From Hymenolepis diminuta (lineage: Eukaryota > Platyhelminthes > Cestoda > Cyclophyllidea > Hymenolepididae), in NCBI GenBank assembly GCA_900708905.1, contig CAADRB010000021.1:584258-648257 (forward strand): 64,000 bases of DNA, given 5' to 3'. The notes beneath the pieces are model-generated. The model saw only the letters and a list, made by a program, of their open reading frames with translations, ran no database searches and was not told the DNA's origin. A program made the position numbers and the translations under genes. The stretch's first letter is position 1. Each line of letters begins with the position of its first letter. Positions 12,909 through 24,530 of the stretch are shown one piece after another.

Positions 12909-15063
12909 ATTTCTGCTTTTAGCCCAATTCGCCGCTATATAATACCATCCTCCTCACTCATTTCATAAGGGTATAGTAATGTCAAATGGCAGATCAAAAA
13001 CGATCCGTGAATTCTCTTCATCATAATCATGCGATATAAATAATTGATAATTAGCAAATTTATCATCAGAATAGTTACAAAAATATAATAAATAGAGGTA
13101 AGAAATAAGAGTTACAACATAACTGTGCCGAACTAGTACATATCTATTATGAAATATTGTGTAAAGCATCATATATATTTCCATTTAGGACGAGAAGGCT
13201 GAAATTATTTTACGGGACCATCACAACAAAAACTGTGAGTTATTTAGGGCAAATATTTGCTATATAGATAGTCGTTTAAATGACGGCTCACAAAAATGGG
13301 GAACTAGTCAAGGGATCAACATTCGTCAGTGCATTATACCACGCTACCAAAAAGCGAGTGAACACGATTATTGAGAAGTAGACGCAACTAAGAAGTTAAT
13401 ATATTGAACGGCGAGAACTTGCTGACCTATTGTCATGCTTTTCTTTTGCAAACTGCACCATTACAATATGGGAAAGAGACAGAGACTATGGCATGGTATT
13501 TGCAATAAGGAAGGTCGAGAAAGACACCCGATTTGTAGATGACAGACAGAAAAAAATCAGTGAAACTTACCATGCGGTAAATAGAAGACAGACAAGCATA
13601 GTTAACAGTGGATCACACAATCACTACAAATGCCTCTTTTTTGGATAATCTAAACTTCTTATTATGAATAGATCAATTTAGATAGAACTCGATGATTCAT
13701 TTCAAAGAGATTTTGGCAGTTTTTGAACGCATCTGCTAATGAGTCGGACTAATTCTGAATGATTTTCTTTCTCCAACTGTAATTTGTTTAAGTATTTAAT
13801 CCAGTACTCTTACTATGCTTCTTTCTTTTTAATCGAAAATGATGTGAGCTATGAAGTCTTTTATTTTAACTATTCCTTTCTACTCTTTTTCAATAAAGCA
13901 TCCTATTGGATAGAATTATTTATTTTTATTCATATTAACAATAATTAATTATAAATTTTGCATAATTGTTAAAATTTATTTAAATTGAAGGTAGAGGTTA
14001 GAGTGAATTACTGAAGTCAGCTTAATCCCTTGTTATTATTAAAGTCGGGTAATAACAGCTTAAAACAAATCTGTAATTTTTCTGAGCCGTATAAATAGAC
14101 CATGTGTTTTAATTAACCGAAATGTCTGAATAACCTTTTATTCCGCCTGGTTAACATCATCATTAGGTATGACTGAATCAGTTATGTGAATCCTGCCTAT
14201 GCCAAGTTATTTTACTTTGGTCTTCAACGCTCACCACCCACTAGAAGGTCAAGTATATGTTTAAAATGGCATTTTATCCCAGTGCCAGATAATCCCTCAC
14301 CTCGTAAGTTCAAAGGCCTCTCACTGTGCCAAGGGGTAGACGGTAAGACCCAGTTATGTTGACTCAGAACCCATCCGCTTATCTTACGCCAAAAGCCAAA
14401 ACATACCACCTGCCATCCGTGTAGAGGATTTATTCTTATATGTAAATAAATAAAACTGATCCACTTTTTAGCAAAAGATAGACAGTTAAGACAGTAGGAA
14501 AAAGAAATAAATTTTTAGAAAATATATGCGAGTTTTTGAAATCGTTTCTTTTTGCCTTGGGCGTACATTCTTATGAATAAATTATAAGTCAAATTTTTAA
14601 TTAACTTTCAGAAAAATTTGGCAGCAAATTTAATTAATTTAAAATATTTTGTGCTTTTAGCTTTGATCTGGGATGTTTTAACTTCGAGATATAATAATAA
14701 GCTGTAATGTGAAAATCACCATATTTTAATAAAATGAAATACCTTAGAAAGTATTGCATTAAATAATGGTAAAGTAATGCATCCAAAGAGGAGATAACGA
14801 ATAGAAACTTCGAGATATGAGTACTCCATAATTTTTTTCTCAAACAATTATAAAACTAAACGAATGAATAAATATTACGAAAAAATTACAATTTTAAATC
14901 AATATAATATCAAAGATAGCAAGAAACAGACATGATTTATAGGTAATTGATTAATTTTTCAGCCTATTTCAGAAGGCGTCCTCTAACGATCACCTTGGGT
15001 TTAGATGAGGAACTCAAATGCTCTCAGCCTCTTTATTAGCCATTCCGCCCACTGGATATTTAC

Positions 15064-15130
15064 CGATGGATATTAAACCAGCGACCTTTGATATTTCAGA
15101 GGAGTGCCTTAACCGCAGCACCACCAGTGC
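15064..15130 (-). repeat. tRNA-derived SINE-like fragment or degenerate tRNA pseudogene
   Basis: Read on the minus strand, the segment looks like the tRNA-related head of a SINE. It has an A-box-like GTGCTGCGGTTAAGGC, a degraded anticodon-arm region, then a B-box-like GGTTTAATATCC about 35 bases later. The order and spacing fit an internal RNA polymerase III promoter. The B-box deviates from the consensus and the stems do not pair well, so this is not a functional tRNA gene. The element may extend on the minus strand to about 14975. It is the only copy I could see in the window. Confidence 0.5.
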
Positions 15131-15487
15131 ATAAGCATGATTTCTACCAATTTCAGTCTCATAATTTTTATTAATTTTTCCTTTTTTTGAACAGCTACAT
15201 ATTGAGCTATTCTATTCCTCCCATGAAACTTTCATCTTCCCTTAATTCGTTTATTAATTTGGCCTGGTTATCTTATTATTAGCATGTCAAAGCTCTTTCT
15301 GTTCTACATTTTCAATTTTCCATCTCCTTTATGCTCTCCTCCTACAATTCGTCACCTCAGAATCAATCTTTTTGGTGGGAATATTTTTATAAAATTGGGA
15401 AGATGCAGACTGTGCAAAATTTCCTGTCTTTTGATGGAGACTCTTGAATTGAGACTAAAATTAACAATCTGGACTTTTCAATGCAAT

Positions 15488-16157
15488 NNNNNNNNNNNNN
15501 NNNNNNNNNNNNNNNNNNNNNNNNNNNNNNNNNNNNNNNNNNNNNNNNNNNNNNNNNNNNNNNNNNNNNNNNNNNNNNNNNNNNNNNNNNNNNNNNNNNN
15601 NNNNNNNNNNNNNNNNNNNNNNNNNNNNNNNNNNNNNNNNNNNNNNNNNNNNNNNNNNNNNNNNNNNNNNNNNNNNNNNNNNNNNNNNNNNNNNNNNNNN
15701 NNNNNNNNNNNNNNNNNNNNNNNNNNNNNNNNNNNNNNNNNNNNNNNNNNNNNNNNNNNNNNNNNNNNNNNNNNNNNNNNNNNNNNNNNNNNNNNNNNNN
15801 NNNNNNNNNNNNNNNNNNNNNNNNNNNNNNNNNNNNNNNNNNNNNNNNNNNNNNNNNNNNNNNNNNNNNNNNNNNNNNNNNNNNNNNNNNNNNNNNNNNN
15901 NNNNNNNNNNNNNNNNNNNNNNNNNNNNNNNNNNNNNNNNNNNNNNNNNNNNNNNNNNNNNNNNNNNNNNNNNNNNNNNNNNNNNNNNNNNNNNNNNNNN
16001 NNNNNNNNNNNNNNNNNNNNNNNNNNNNNNNNNNNNNNNNNNNNNNNNNNNNNNNNNNNNNNNNNNNNNNNNNNNNNNNNNNNNNNNNNNNNNNNNNNNN
16101 NNNNNNNNNNNNNNNNNNNNNNNNNNNNNNNNNNNNNNNNNNNNNNNNNNNNNNNNN
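15488..16157. other. Assembly gap (670 N)
   Basis: A continuous run of N. Frames reported across it are artefacts. The length may be an estimate, and the content is unknown. Confidence 1.
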
Positions 16158-18968
16158 AAGAAAATGTTTAAAATTACAAGGTGAATCAAAATAGAGATGT
16201 ACCATATTTGAATAACCTTTAAAATCTAGATACATTCTAAAAAATTAGGCTGATTTAGAAGGGGTTCTCTTCTTAGCCTCTGAAAACGTCTGTTAAACTA
16301 GTTTGCAATGATTTGAGAAATGGATGAGACATTTGGACGTCTTTTTACTTAATCACCTATATTGTACAAAATCGCGCATTTCAGGGATACATTTTCAATC
16401 TGCTGCCTTTAGTTTATAAAATAATTATAAGTTCACTTATTAGAAGTTTATATCAATGATGCCATTTGGACAAAGAGATGCATAGCTTTTAAATTCTAAT
16501 GCATTGAAGAGAGAGCCCTGTGAGACTGTGCGCTTATCTTTTCTGTATTTTTTCCAGCTTTTCATTTCCAACTTCAACCTGTAAAATTTTGGGTTGAAGG
16601 TTATATTAATGGAAAAAAATTTTTCTTCATTTAGTTGAGCAGCCTTGCACTTACGATGTTGTATGAGGCTACACATCCAGCAACGCAATAAAATAAGAAA
16701 AGTGATTGCATGGCTTAACTTTTCATGTGCCTACTGTATCTGAAAAGAGATTTTTTAATCTAACTTGATCTACCAGCGTTCGAGCAGTGGTCGTTTGTAA
16801 AGACATTTCGAAAAGCTTATTAAAAGCGATAGTAGTATTTCCTCAGTATGAAAACAAAACAAATGTATGTAGTTATTTTATATTTCATTTTCTTGTTATT
16901 ATCTCAAAACGTTTTACTTCTGTGTAGCTTCTTCTTCGGCACACGAAAAGATTAACATTGTAACCGCAAATAGGGGGATTGTATTTTATCTTTTCATTCG
17001 TGTATTAGTTAACAAAGGGAATAAGTACTACTGTGTCGAAGAAACAGTTGATCTATTTAAACAAATATTATTAAATCTAATGGAATAAATGTTAAATGTC
17101 AAGCTAAGAATCAAAACTGAGTTTAATTCTGCAAGCAAGTGTCATTTGTGGATATGTGCAGAGTCTTGAATACGACACTGTTAATCAGGTCGTATTGCTG
17201 TTATTTTATGCATGGTACTTTAATTTCAGATACTGAGTGGTAGGAATACTATAAATGTCTCTTGCTCTAGCAAATATGTTAATGCATTCAGGGTGGTATA
17301 AACTCCTTTCAGCAGATACTTGATAAATCCCCTAACGCTAATAGTACTATTCTTTTAAATACTCAGATTATTCATAAAATATTTTTTTATTTATTGCTGT
17401 TTTTAACATCAAATCAGAGAATATAAATGGAACATTGATACAATCAGAATAAATTCAGTGAATCGTTTAATTGACGAAATAAAGTTAGTTAAAGACATCA
17501 AGGTACAAGCGAAAACAAATTATGACAAAATTAGCATATTAACGTTAACATCGCGTTCAAAAATACCACCGCGAATCGATACAGAAATCCATGCTTTACC
17601 ATAAGTATGCTTGTTATAAAATATATTCATTATATTATGAAAGTGACATTGATTGCTGATAGTCTGTTGGCATTTAGTGGTAGTATGACAAAGACACAGT
17701 GTATCGACTACCAGAAGTAGGATGGCTCTCATCATTTATCAAAACGGTTTCACCGTGACTAATGGTTTTGAATCAGCCTGACATTTACAAAATAGGAAAA
17801 AGTCATATTTTTATTGCAAAAGAAGGATACTCTTTAAATATATATTCTTTTTGCCAGGTTTTGAGAATGTTCTCGAAGCTTACTCAATATTATGATGATT
17901 GTAGCTAACAGTTGACTAAATCAGAAAATGAATTCCTATTTACAAAAATCCAGCTGAAATGGTGGTATACAGAGTTTAACTCGATGAGTGCAATTGCAAA
18001 CTTCAGTGGTTAAATTCGGTTAATAGAGGAAAGAAGTGGCGAAATTGGAGTTTCTCGCCGGGGAGGCTTCATGATGCTACCCCTCTACTAAAGATAAATG
18101 TTGGAAAGCACTTTTCTAAATGTGTTTGGAAGTTATAATTTTACCCTTATTAAACAAAACAAACGTTCACTCAATACCCATAGATTACTAACCAACAATT
18201 TAACTCATAGATTCCTCGGTAAGCCTTATACTAGAAAGAAAAGGTCAAATGTCAAATGCAATTGAACCAATCAGATTAAATAATAATACCGCCAAACACT
18301 TAGAAGATTTACTACGGATATGCCCCTCTGGAGAGTGACTTCACTTGGTTGAAATTAAATTTTACCATGATCGAACAGCTAGCTTGAAGCGAGAATTCCA
18401 GCCTAGGTATCAAGAGGAAAAAATAATATCGAAATTATATCTGCTGTTTCTCTTAATGATAACGTAATTAATACACATATTCAATCTTCTTTATTTTTTC
18501 TCTATTTGTATTTCTGTTAGATCGTGAATTCTATTTTTAAATGAATACTGTGGACTCCTAATTCACAATTGCATCATTTTATACAGTTTCCATGAATATC
18601 GAATTTGGGAATAACGATAAATAAATAATGATTTAACGAAAAATGCAAATTGAAATGATAAAACACGTGCTCAAATCATGTTGTGTTCTCCTAGTTTCAA
18701 GACTCTGAATTTGGAGATTCTTTAGACTGATAAACCTGAACTTTTATTAGAGTGATACAAACTATTCACACAATTTTGTTCAAACAAAAATCGGATATTT
18801 TCACTCTATAATGATCAAACACAGAACATAGGCAACCGACTGTCTCTGAACTCTTTAAAAAATCAGGAATTTATAAAAAAGCTGTCCTTTTTTTCAAATT
18901 AAGGACCCGAAAGAAGAACAAACATGCTTTCAGACTGAAAAAAAATTATTCATAATGTTAGTGGAAAA

Positions 18969-19066
18969 TGTGACGCTCACGGAATAGGTGACGTTAGTCA
19001 AACGCTCTAATTAATTAAAGCGTTTGACTAACACCTCACCTCCCTTAAACTCCGTGGCTCTCACCC
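18969..19066. repeat. Foldback (inverted-repeat) element, MITE-like
   Basis: GTTAGTCAAACGCT at 18993-19006 is the exact reverse complement of 19019-19032, across a 12-nt AT loop. The pairing continues imperfectly outward: a GTGACGCTCACGG block on the left matches the reverse complement of a CCGTGGCTCTCAC block on the right. Each arm is therefore about 35-45 bases with a few mismatches and indels. No flanking target-site duplication was identified. It could be a small foldback transposon or an RNA hairpin; no transcript evidence is visible. Confidence 0.6.
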
Positions 19067-22000
19067 TTCCGCGTGAAACACGAGTCGAAAAGCCTCTTCC
19101 TCGCTCCCTGTAGGTTAGAGCGGCAACACTTTTTTCTAAATGATGTTTTTTTCACTCGGTGCCCAAGCATAATGTCCTATATGTTAACATTAATCAAGGG
19201 TTTCTTTAATGCTTACCAGAACATGGATTAGGAGAGCGGATTTTTTAGAAATGTATTTCCCGTGTAGAAAAGCACGTCATATATCCAAAACGGAAAATTT
19301 TTTGGGTAAAACTACGTGCATGTAGCTTGATTTTGATAAATCAGGTTTTCACAAACTGTTTTGCTGGTGGTTAAAGATATTCAAGTCAATCTTTACCAAC
19401 TGATGTGACACTTCCGATAGTTGAAAAAATTCACCGTTGAAATGGAGTAGCGCACATAAATGAAGAATAAATAGTTGCGGCTCATTCGATTAAAAGTAGA
19501 CTTTATGGCGCTACCAACTTCATACATTTAATCTGTACTACCTTGGTTTGTTTAAAATTTTAAGGTGTTTGAATTAATAATAAAATTATACGTGATTTTC
19601 AAAGAAAAAACCTCCAGAGGGACAAGTTTCACTTAAATCGAATCATTTTGAAGGAATATTACAGTTTTATGGAGATAAATCACAAGAAATATGGTAAAGT
19701 GAGAAAGGATATACATAGAATCTCAAATCAGCCTTTTGGAAAATAACGCACTAAGATGGTTAATACTGTAGCATTTGATGAAGTGGATAGAGAGCGTAAA
19801 TATAACCTAAATGACCTGTTAGCTAATTAGAATTCTGATGACATCAAATATTAAAGTGTGATCAAAGATTCTAATGCATTTCCCAGTTGCGATCTTGATT
19901 GTGAATTACTTGGTCAACGGAAAGAGTTTCTTTAGAAATCCAAGGCATTTGCCACTTAAAACCAAAGTTTGGATCAAAGTTTTAATAGAATGAAATGAAC
20001 CATAAAGATCAATTTAAGAGAACGGAAACGTTACAAGCCTTTTTGGGGTAATTGGTCAATAACCAGGTAGATTGCCTCGTAATTATTTGTGACTGAGGAA
20101 AGGTTAAACAATAATGCACTTTTACAATAAGGGCAAAGGATTTGAAGAGCTTAACAGTTTTAAAGAAGAATAATAGCTAACAATAAGGTCATATAATAAA
20201 TCGGATGAAGTAAATTTTTAATTTTTAAAATTCAAATAACAAGTATGTTCCTTTTCTCCTCTGCCTGTAATCTAACATGGATTTCATAAGCTGGTTCAAA
20301 GCTAAGCGAAATGCATTTCTTCGCTCGTATTATTTGTAATTAACCATGTTATTACAGCCTTTCTTCAACAGATTCGTGTTTGAATAGTTAATTAGAAGAT
20401 TTGCCTGTAGTTAACACATTTCGCTTACTTTAGAACACGTTTTCTGCCCAGGGAGAATGTCTTTTCACCTCCACAACCCGGTTCCCTAATCTTCTCTCTT
20501 TAAATATTACCCGAACGCATTAATAACACCACCAACAGTAGCAACAACTGTTCCCGGCAGGTATTCATGGCTCTCTACTCGATTCTAGTAAATTCGTACA
20601 AATTCTTTAAGAATGGGGAAAAAATAATATTTTAGTTTGCAAACGAATTTCCTTGTTTCAAGCCGAAATCAACTGAAAATACGCATTAATATGACGAAGG
20701 AATGGCAATCAAAGCTATTTGACTACAGTTTCTATTTTTGCAATAACAGGACCAAAATTTAAGTCATTTTGATTAATTAACTTTGAAACCTATAATAGTA
20801 TCAGACATCAAATACACTTAAAGGAGATTGCAGTCAAATCTAAATTGTCCGCGTTTTGTTTTAAAGGGCAATTTTAAATAGTGTGCTATGAAAACGTAAT
20901 TGATTTCATTTAGTAGTTTTATCAAAAGGTCAAATCTAAGATACTATTTGGGCGATTGCCGTCTTGGAACCTAATCGTCTATAAAGTTTTAGTTTCAATT
21001 TTTGCTTCCCTATTATTAAAACCTTGATTGTTGAGACATTTTAGGACATTCTATTGAGTTATAGGTAAGTTTTAAAGGTAATTTAGTGCGAATTTTATTA
21101 CTTTTCAGGTTTCGGGAGGAATATTTTGATTTCATTTGCCTTTCTAATGATCCCATATTTCGTAACTCCATTTTAATTGATCTGGGCGCAGAAAAATCAC
21201 ACATCCGAATATACCGAATTCAGAAGATTGGGTGATGGTGCCACTTTCATTTTCAAAGTCGTAGGGCTGTGTAAAATGTTGACAGTTGAGATTGAAATTG
21301 TACTTAATTACCCCTATAATAGCCAAGATAATTCGAAACAACGTGATCCTTAGATGACAAAACTCACTGGGGTTTGTGTAAGGTGAACTCAAAAAAATGC
21401 ACGCTTTCATAAGTTTAAATATGCAGCAATGTTTAGAATGGAATGAGCAAAATGAGTATAGTCAAAAGATATTAGAAATAGCATCCACTCTGTTGGAAAA
21501 TGGAAAGTATTCCATTCCACTCTATGAATACCCATAAACTGGTCAAACTCTGAAACTAACATGGATTAACATATTTTCATACCTCAGCATACGATTTAAA
21601 CAATTTCCTAACGATATTTTATTCGCTTGCACATGCTAAAGATACCTTTATTCCAGATAGGCATTTACAATGCAGAAATTTTGGAATTCGTTTGCCTTTC
21701 CTTTGACTTGTAAAGAAAGATTGAGGTAATTGTGTTCTGGGGATGTAAGAAATGACATCTTTAGATAAAACCGGTTATAGTAGGAATTGGGAATGTCAGT
21801 CACCAGATGACAAGATGCAATAGCACTCCATCTTATAGACCATAAAAATAACTGTATTATATCATATATTTATTTATAATTAGATGCTGAAGTCATTGTG
21901 AAAGAAATAGCTCATGTATTAGTCGGATGATTGAGTTTGATTTAAATAAAATAGCATATCTGGTACTTTAATCTTACCCAACATATGTTCAAATGGTCTT

Positions 22001-22676
22001 TCAAAACCGACGAATTATTTTACTGAAACCTTTCGGGCAGTTTTATAAAGTTGTTTCACCTTAAAATAACTGATAAAACCAGGTTTTGCATAAAGGTAGA
22101 CCTACATATCCCAAATATACTTCGAAAATTGATAACATTATCTGGAGATTAATCAGATCTCGACGGTTTAATATTGCAATCTGTTATTCTAACTTTTGTA
22201 ACTTGTAAGCAAAATAAATTTAAAATGTGATCTTTTTGATTTGAAAATTTTAATGGGAACTATGATAGTTTTAAATGTGTACTGAAAGGTCATTTTTGAT
22301 ATGAGTCGGCTATTCAGAAGCTTACTGAAGGCCGCCAAAACATATTAATGTCAACATATTATACATCATGGCTGTCCAAGGAGATAACTGGAGCATGCGA
22401 ACTATGTTGATAATATTAACGTCTGTTTATTTCAGCCCGTTTCTGGAAATAAATTATGCCAATTTAAATTATGTGAAGTCAATTAGAAACTAACAAAGGT
22501 GTTAAAAGCTGTGGATATTGCATGCGTATACTATACTAGAGGCATGTGCACCGAACTTGACATATGCAATACCATACCAAACGATAAGGGAGTATTATTC
22601 AGGTGGGTCTCTAACTTAGAAGATACCAAATCATTTCATAATTACTAACTCGCCTCCTTTTAGAGCTGCAAACCAC

Positions 22677-22970
22677 TTAGATTCCAGACAATTCCAGAAC
22701 TTCCCAAGGCAAGGAGTGCATTATTAGTGTAATCGATCGAATGCACTGAAAATATTCGATTATGGTACCCACCAATTTCTCCACTTTGAGTGTTCCACCG
22801 CCACAAGATAGGCAGGAGACAGCGTGTAGGTATACAAAGCCAGAGGTCACAAGATTGATGCTTATCGAAGCTGTCAGTTCAGCAGACTGCCGACAGTACT
22901 GGCTAATTCGGGTCAGTAATAAGAAAAATAGAGTACAGGTTTCTGGTAGGCGTAGTAATACCAAAATCAA
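22677..22970 (-). pseudogene. Degenerate Ty3/gypsy-type LTR-retrotransposon integrase fragment
   Basis: The minus-strand translation contains S-I-N-L-V-T-S-G-F-V-Y followed closely by S-C-L-S-C. These resemble the zinc-binding (HHCC) N-terminal domain of gypsy integrases, where an LVTSxFVW-like segment precedes a CxxC pair. About ten residues between the two blocks are missing, which points to a deletion, and the histidine pair is not intact. Downstream an L-V-G-T motif is followed, after a frameshift, by F-D-R-L-H and remnants of the next conserved block, interrupted by stop codons. This is clearly non-functional. No LTRs, protease or reverse transcriptase were found next to it. The family assignment rests on short motifs and needs a profile search. 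Confidence 0.55.
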
Positions 22971-24320
22971 GTACCGTTAATGCTTACCTTACTGAGCTTG
23001 GGAAGTTTATGTCAACGGAATACAATGAGAAGATGACAATCCAGTGAACTGTAAACTAAATATATCCATGTAGCTGAGTAATATTTATAATGAAGACGGG
23101 AAAGAATATTTGAACATCAAAAATATCGAGTGATGAGACGGTACGCCATTGAAAGCCAATACGCAACCGTAGTTATTTCCCAAGATGACTACATTAGCTT
23201 CAAAAATGCTGTTTAGTATTTTTCTCTGCTGAAATCATCAGCTACCGGCTCTATATTTCGATAAATTATTTTTCCATTCTAACAAAGTGTCAATCAAATT
23301 TCCTTTCGGATTTCATATTTTCGCTTCATTTTTTTTCTTATGCTTTCACCTTCTTTACTATTTCCTTAAAGTTTAGGTAACTCAGTTTTTTACTTTTTGC
23401 AGTGAAATTATCAGTACTCTCTTTAAGGTTTTAAGCGTGTCATTTAACATGATAATGTTTCCATATAAATAACAGCATTTCAAACATTTATTAAAGAGAA
23501 TTATGCTTCGAATTTTGTCTTATTGGACATTTTAGAAATTTTCTTAGTTGATATTTATTAATTTATCAACCGTTAAAAATAAGTGCTAATTTTCTTTCAT
23601 ATAAAGGAGAGCTAATGCTGCTTGAGACGTCAGCCAAATCATCTATGACGCCACCAGTCCACCCCGTATTTCACGATGAGTACAATGATATTTACGCAAT
23701 TATTTAAATATTTTTCTGCAAAAATACTGAACCAAAGTATTTTGACACATTTTCGACAAAATTGAAAGCGAACACTTGATGATTGAAATTTATTCATTGA
23801 AGGTATTAACGGGTTCAGATATGAGGCGTATTGTGTCAATCAGGTGTTCCTTGGACATCCGAAGAGGTAAATCCAATCCGTAGATCATGAAATATCACGC
23901 AAAAATCATGAATTTAAATGCGAACCTTGAAACGAACAAGCAGAAGACCTGATGAATCTGTCGCAATATACAATTTGAACTTTCCACTGCTAATTGAGAT
24001 ATCAGTAGTATGAAGCTGGTTACCCGAGTGGGTTAAGATCCATCTCACACCCGCTTAAATATCGGCCCGAATGTAGCCTAAGATAAAGGTCTTAAGGTAT
24101 CCCTATGGTTGATATAAAGGGGGGCCCTGTTTCGAATGTTTACAATCAGAAAATTTTGACGGAGGAACGGTCCAGATTGAGGTAAGCAAATTAGTCTAGT
24201 TTAATGGATAGAGTAGGAGAAGCTAACAGAAGATAATCACTGTTTTCAGATATCTGGAAAATAGGATCGAGGGTAGAGCAAAACTTATCGAACAGCAGCT
24301 ATTAAGAATCAAGTTAGTTG

Positions 24321-24530
24321 AAGAAACTGAGAGAGCAGGAGAACGCTAACGAAAGAAGGTACGAAGAAAAAGATAAACGAATATGGGGAAAGCGTGAGAA
24401 TCGAGCGCCTGCACCACCAGTCTTGCAATCGCCGTGTGTTGGATTTTATGGGCAAAAAACTGAGTTATAGCGAAAGGGACGAGTACAAAGTGGTAATTAT
24501 TATTCTCTAACTGAGACGATCGAAGACAAT
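24321..24530 (+). repeat. Diverged dispersed repeat A, copy 1
   Basis: Aligns by eye with 54151-54349 in the same orientation over about 200 bases. Matching blocks are AGAGCAGGAGAACGCTAAC against AGAGCAGGAGCACACTAAC, GTGAGAATCGAGC against GTGAAAATCAAAC, GGGCAAAAAACTGAGTTAT against GGGTGAAAAATTGAGTTAT, and an ATTCTC...CGAAGACAAT ending. No coding capacity or terminal repeats are evident, so the class is unknown. Confidence 0.55.

Larger units (their letters stand above)
1234..15487. other. Intergenic or non-coding stretch, no gene recognised
   Basis: No open frame here shows a recognisable domain, a run of coding-like sequence or a convincing splice-linked exon; the longest frames are under 100 codons. 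The stretch is AT-rich with many A/T runs. Slightly GC-richer islands near 2.28-2.43 kb and 3.55-3.75 kb have no identifiable content. Pyrimidine-rich tracts occur near 9.9 and 10.15 kb, and a (TC)8 tract near 12.9 kb. Diverged repeat, hairpin and SINE-like fragments are listed separately. It may hold distal regulatory sequence for the protocadherin gene, but nothing in the sequence proves that. Confidence 0.6.

Noticed and set aside
15284..16235. Several 240-295 codon frames on both strands
   Set aside because: They run through the 670-N assembly gap; the real coding part is only a few dozen residues with no domain.
24010..24060. tRNA-Leu/Ser-like GGTTACCCGAGTGGGTTAAG segment
   Set aside because: Resembles an A-box, but no B-box follows at tRNA spacing, so no tRNA or SINE can be supported.
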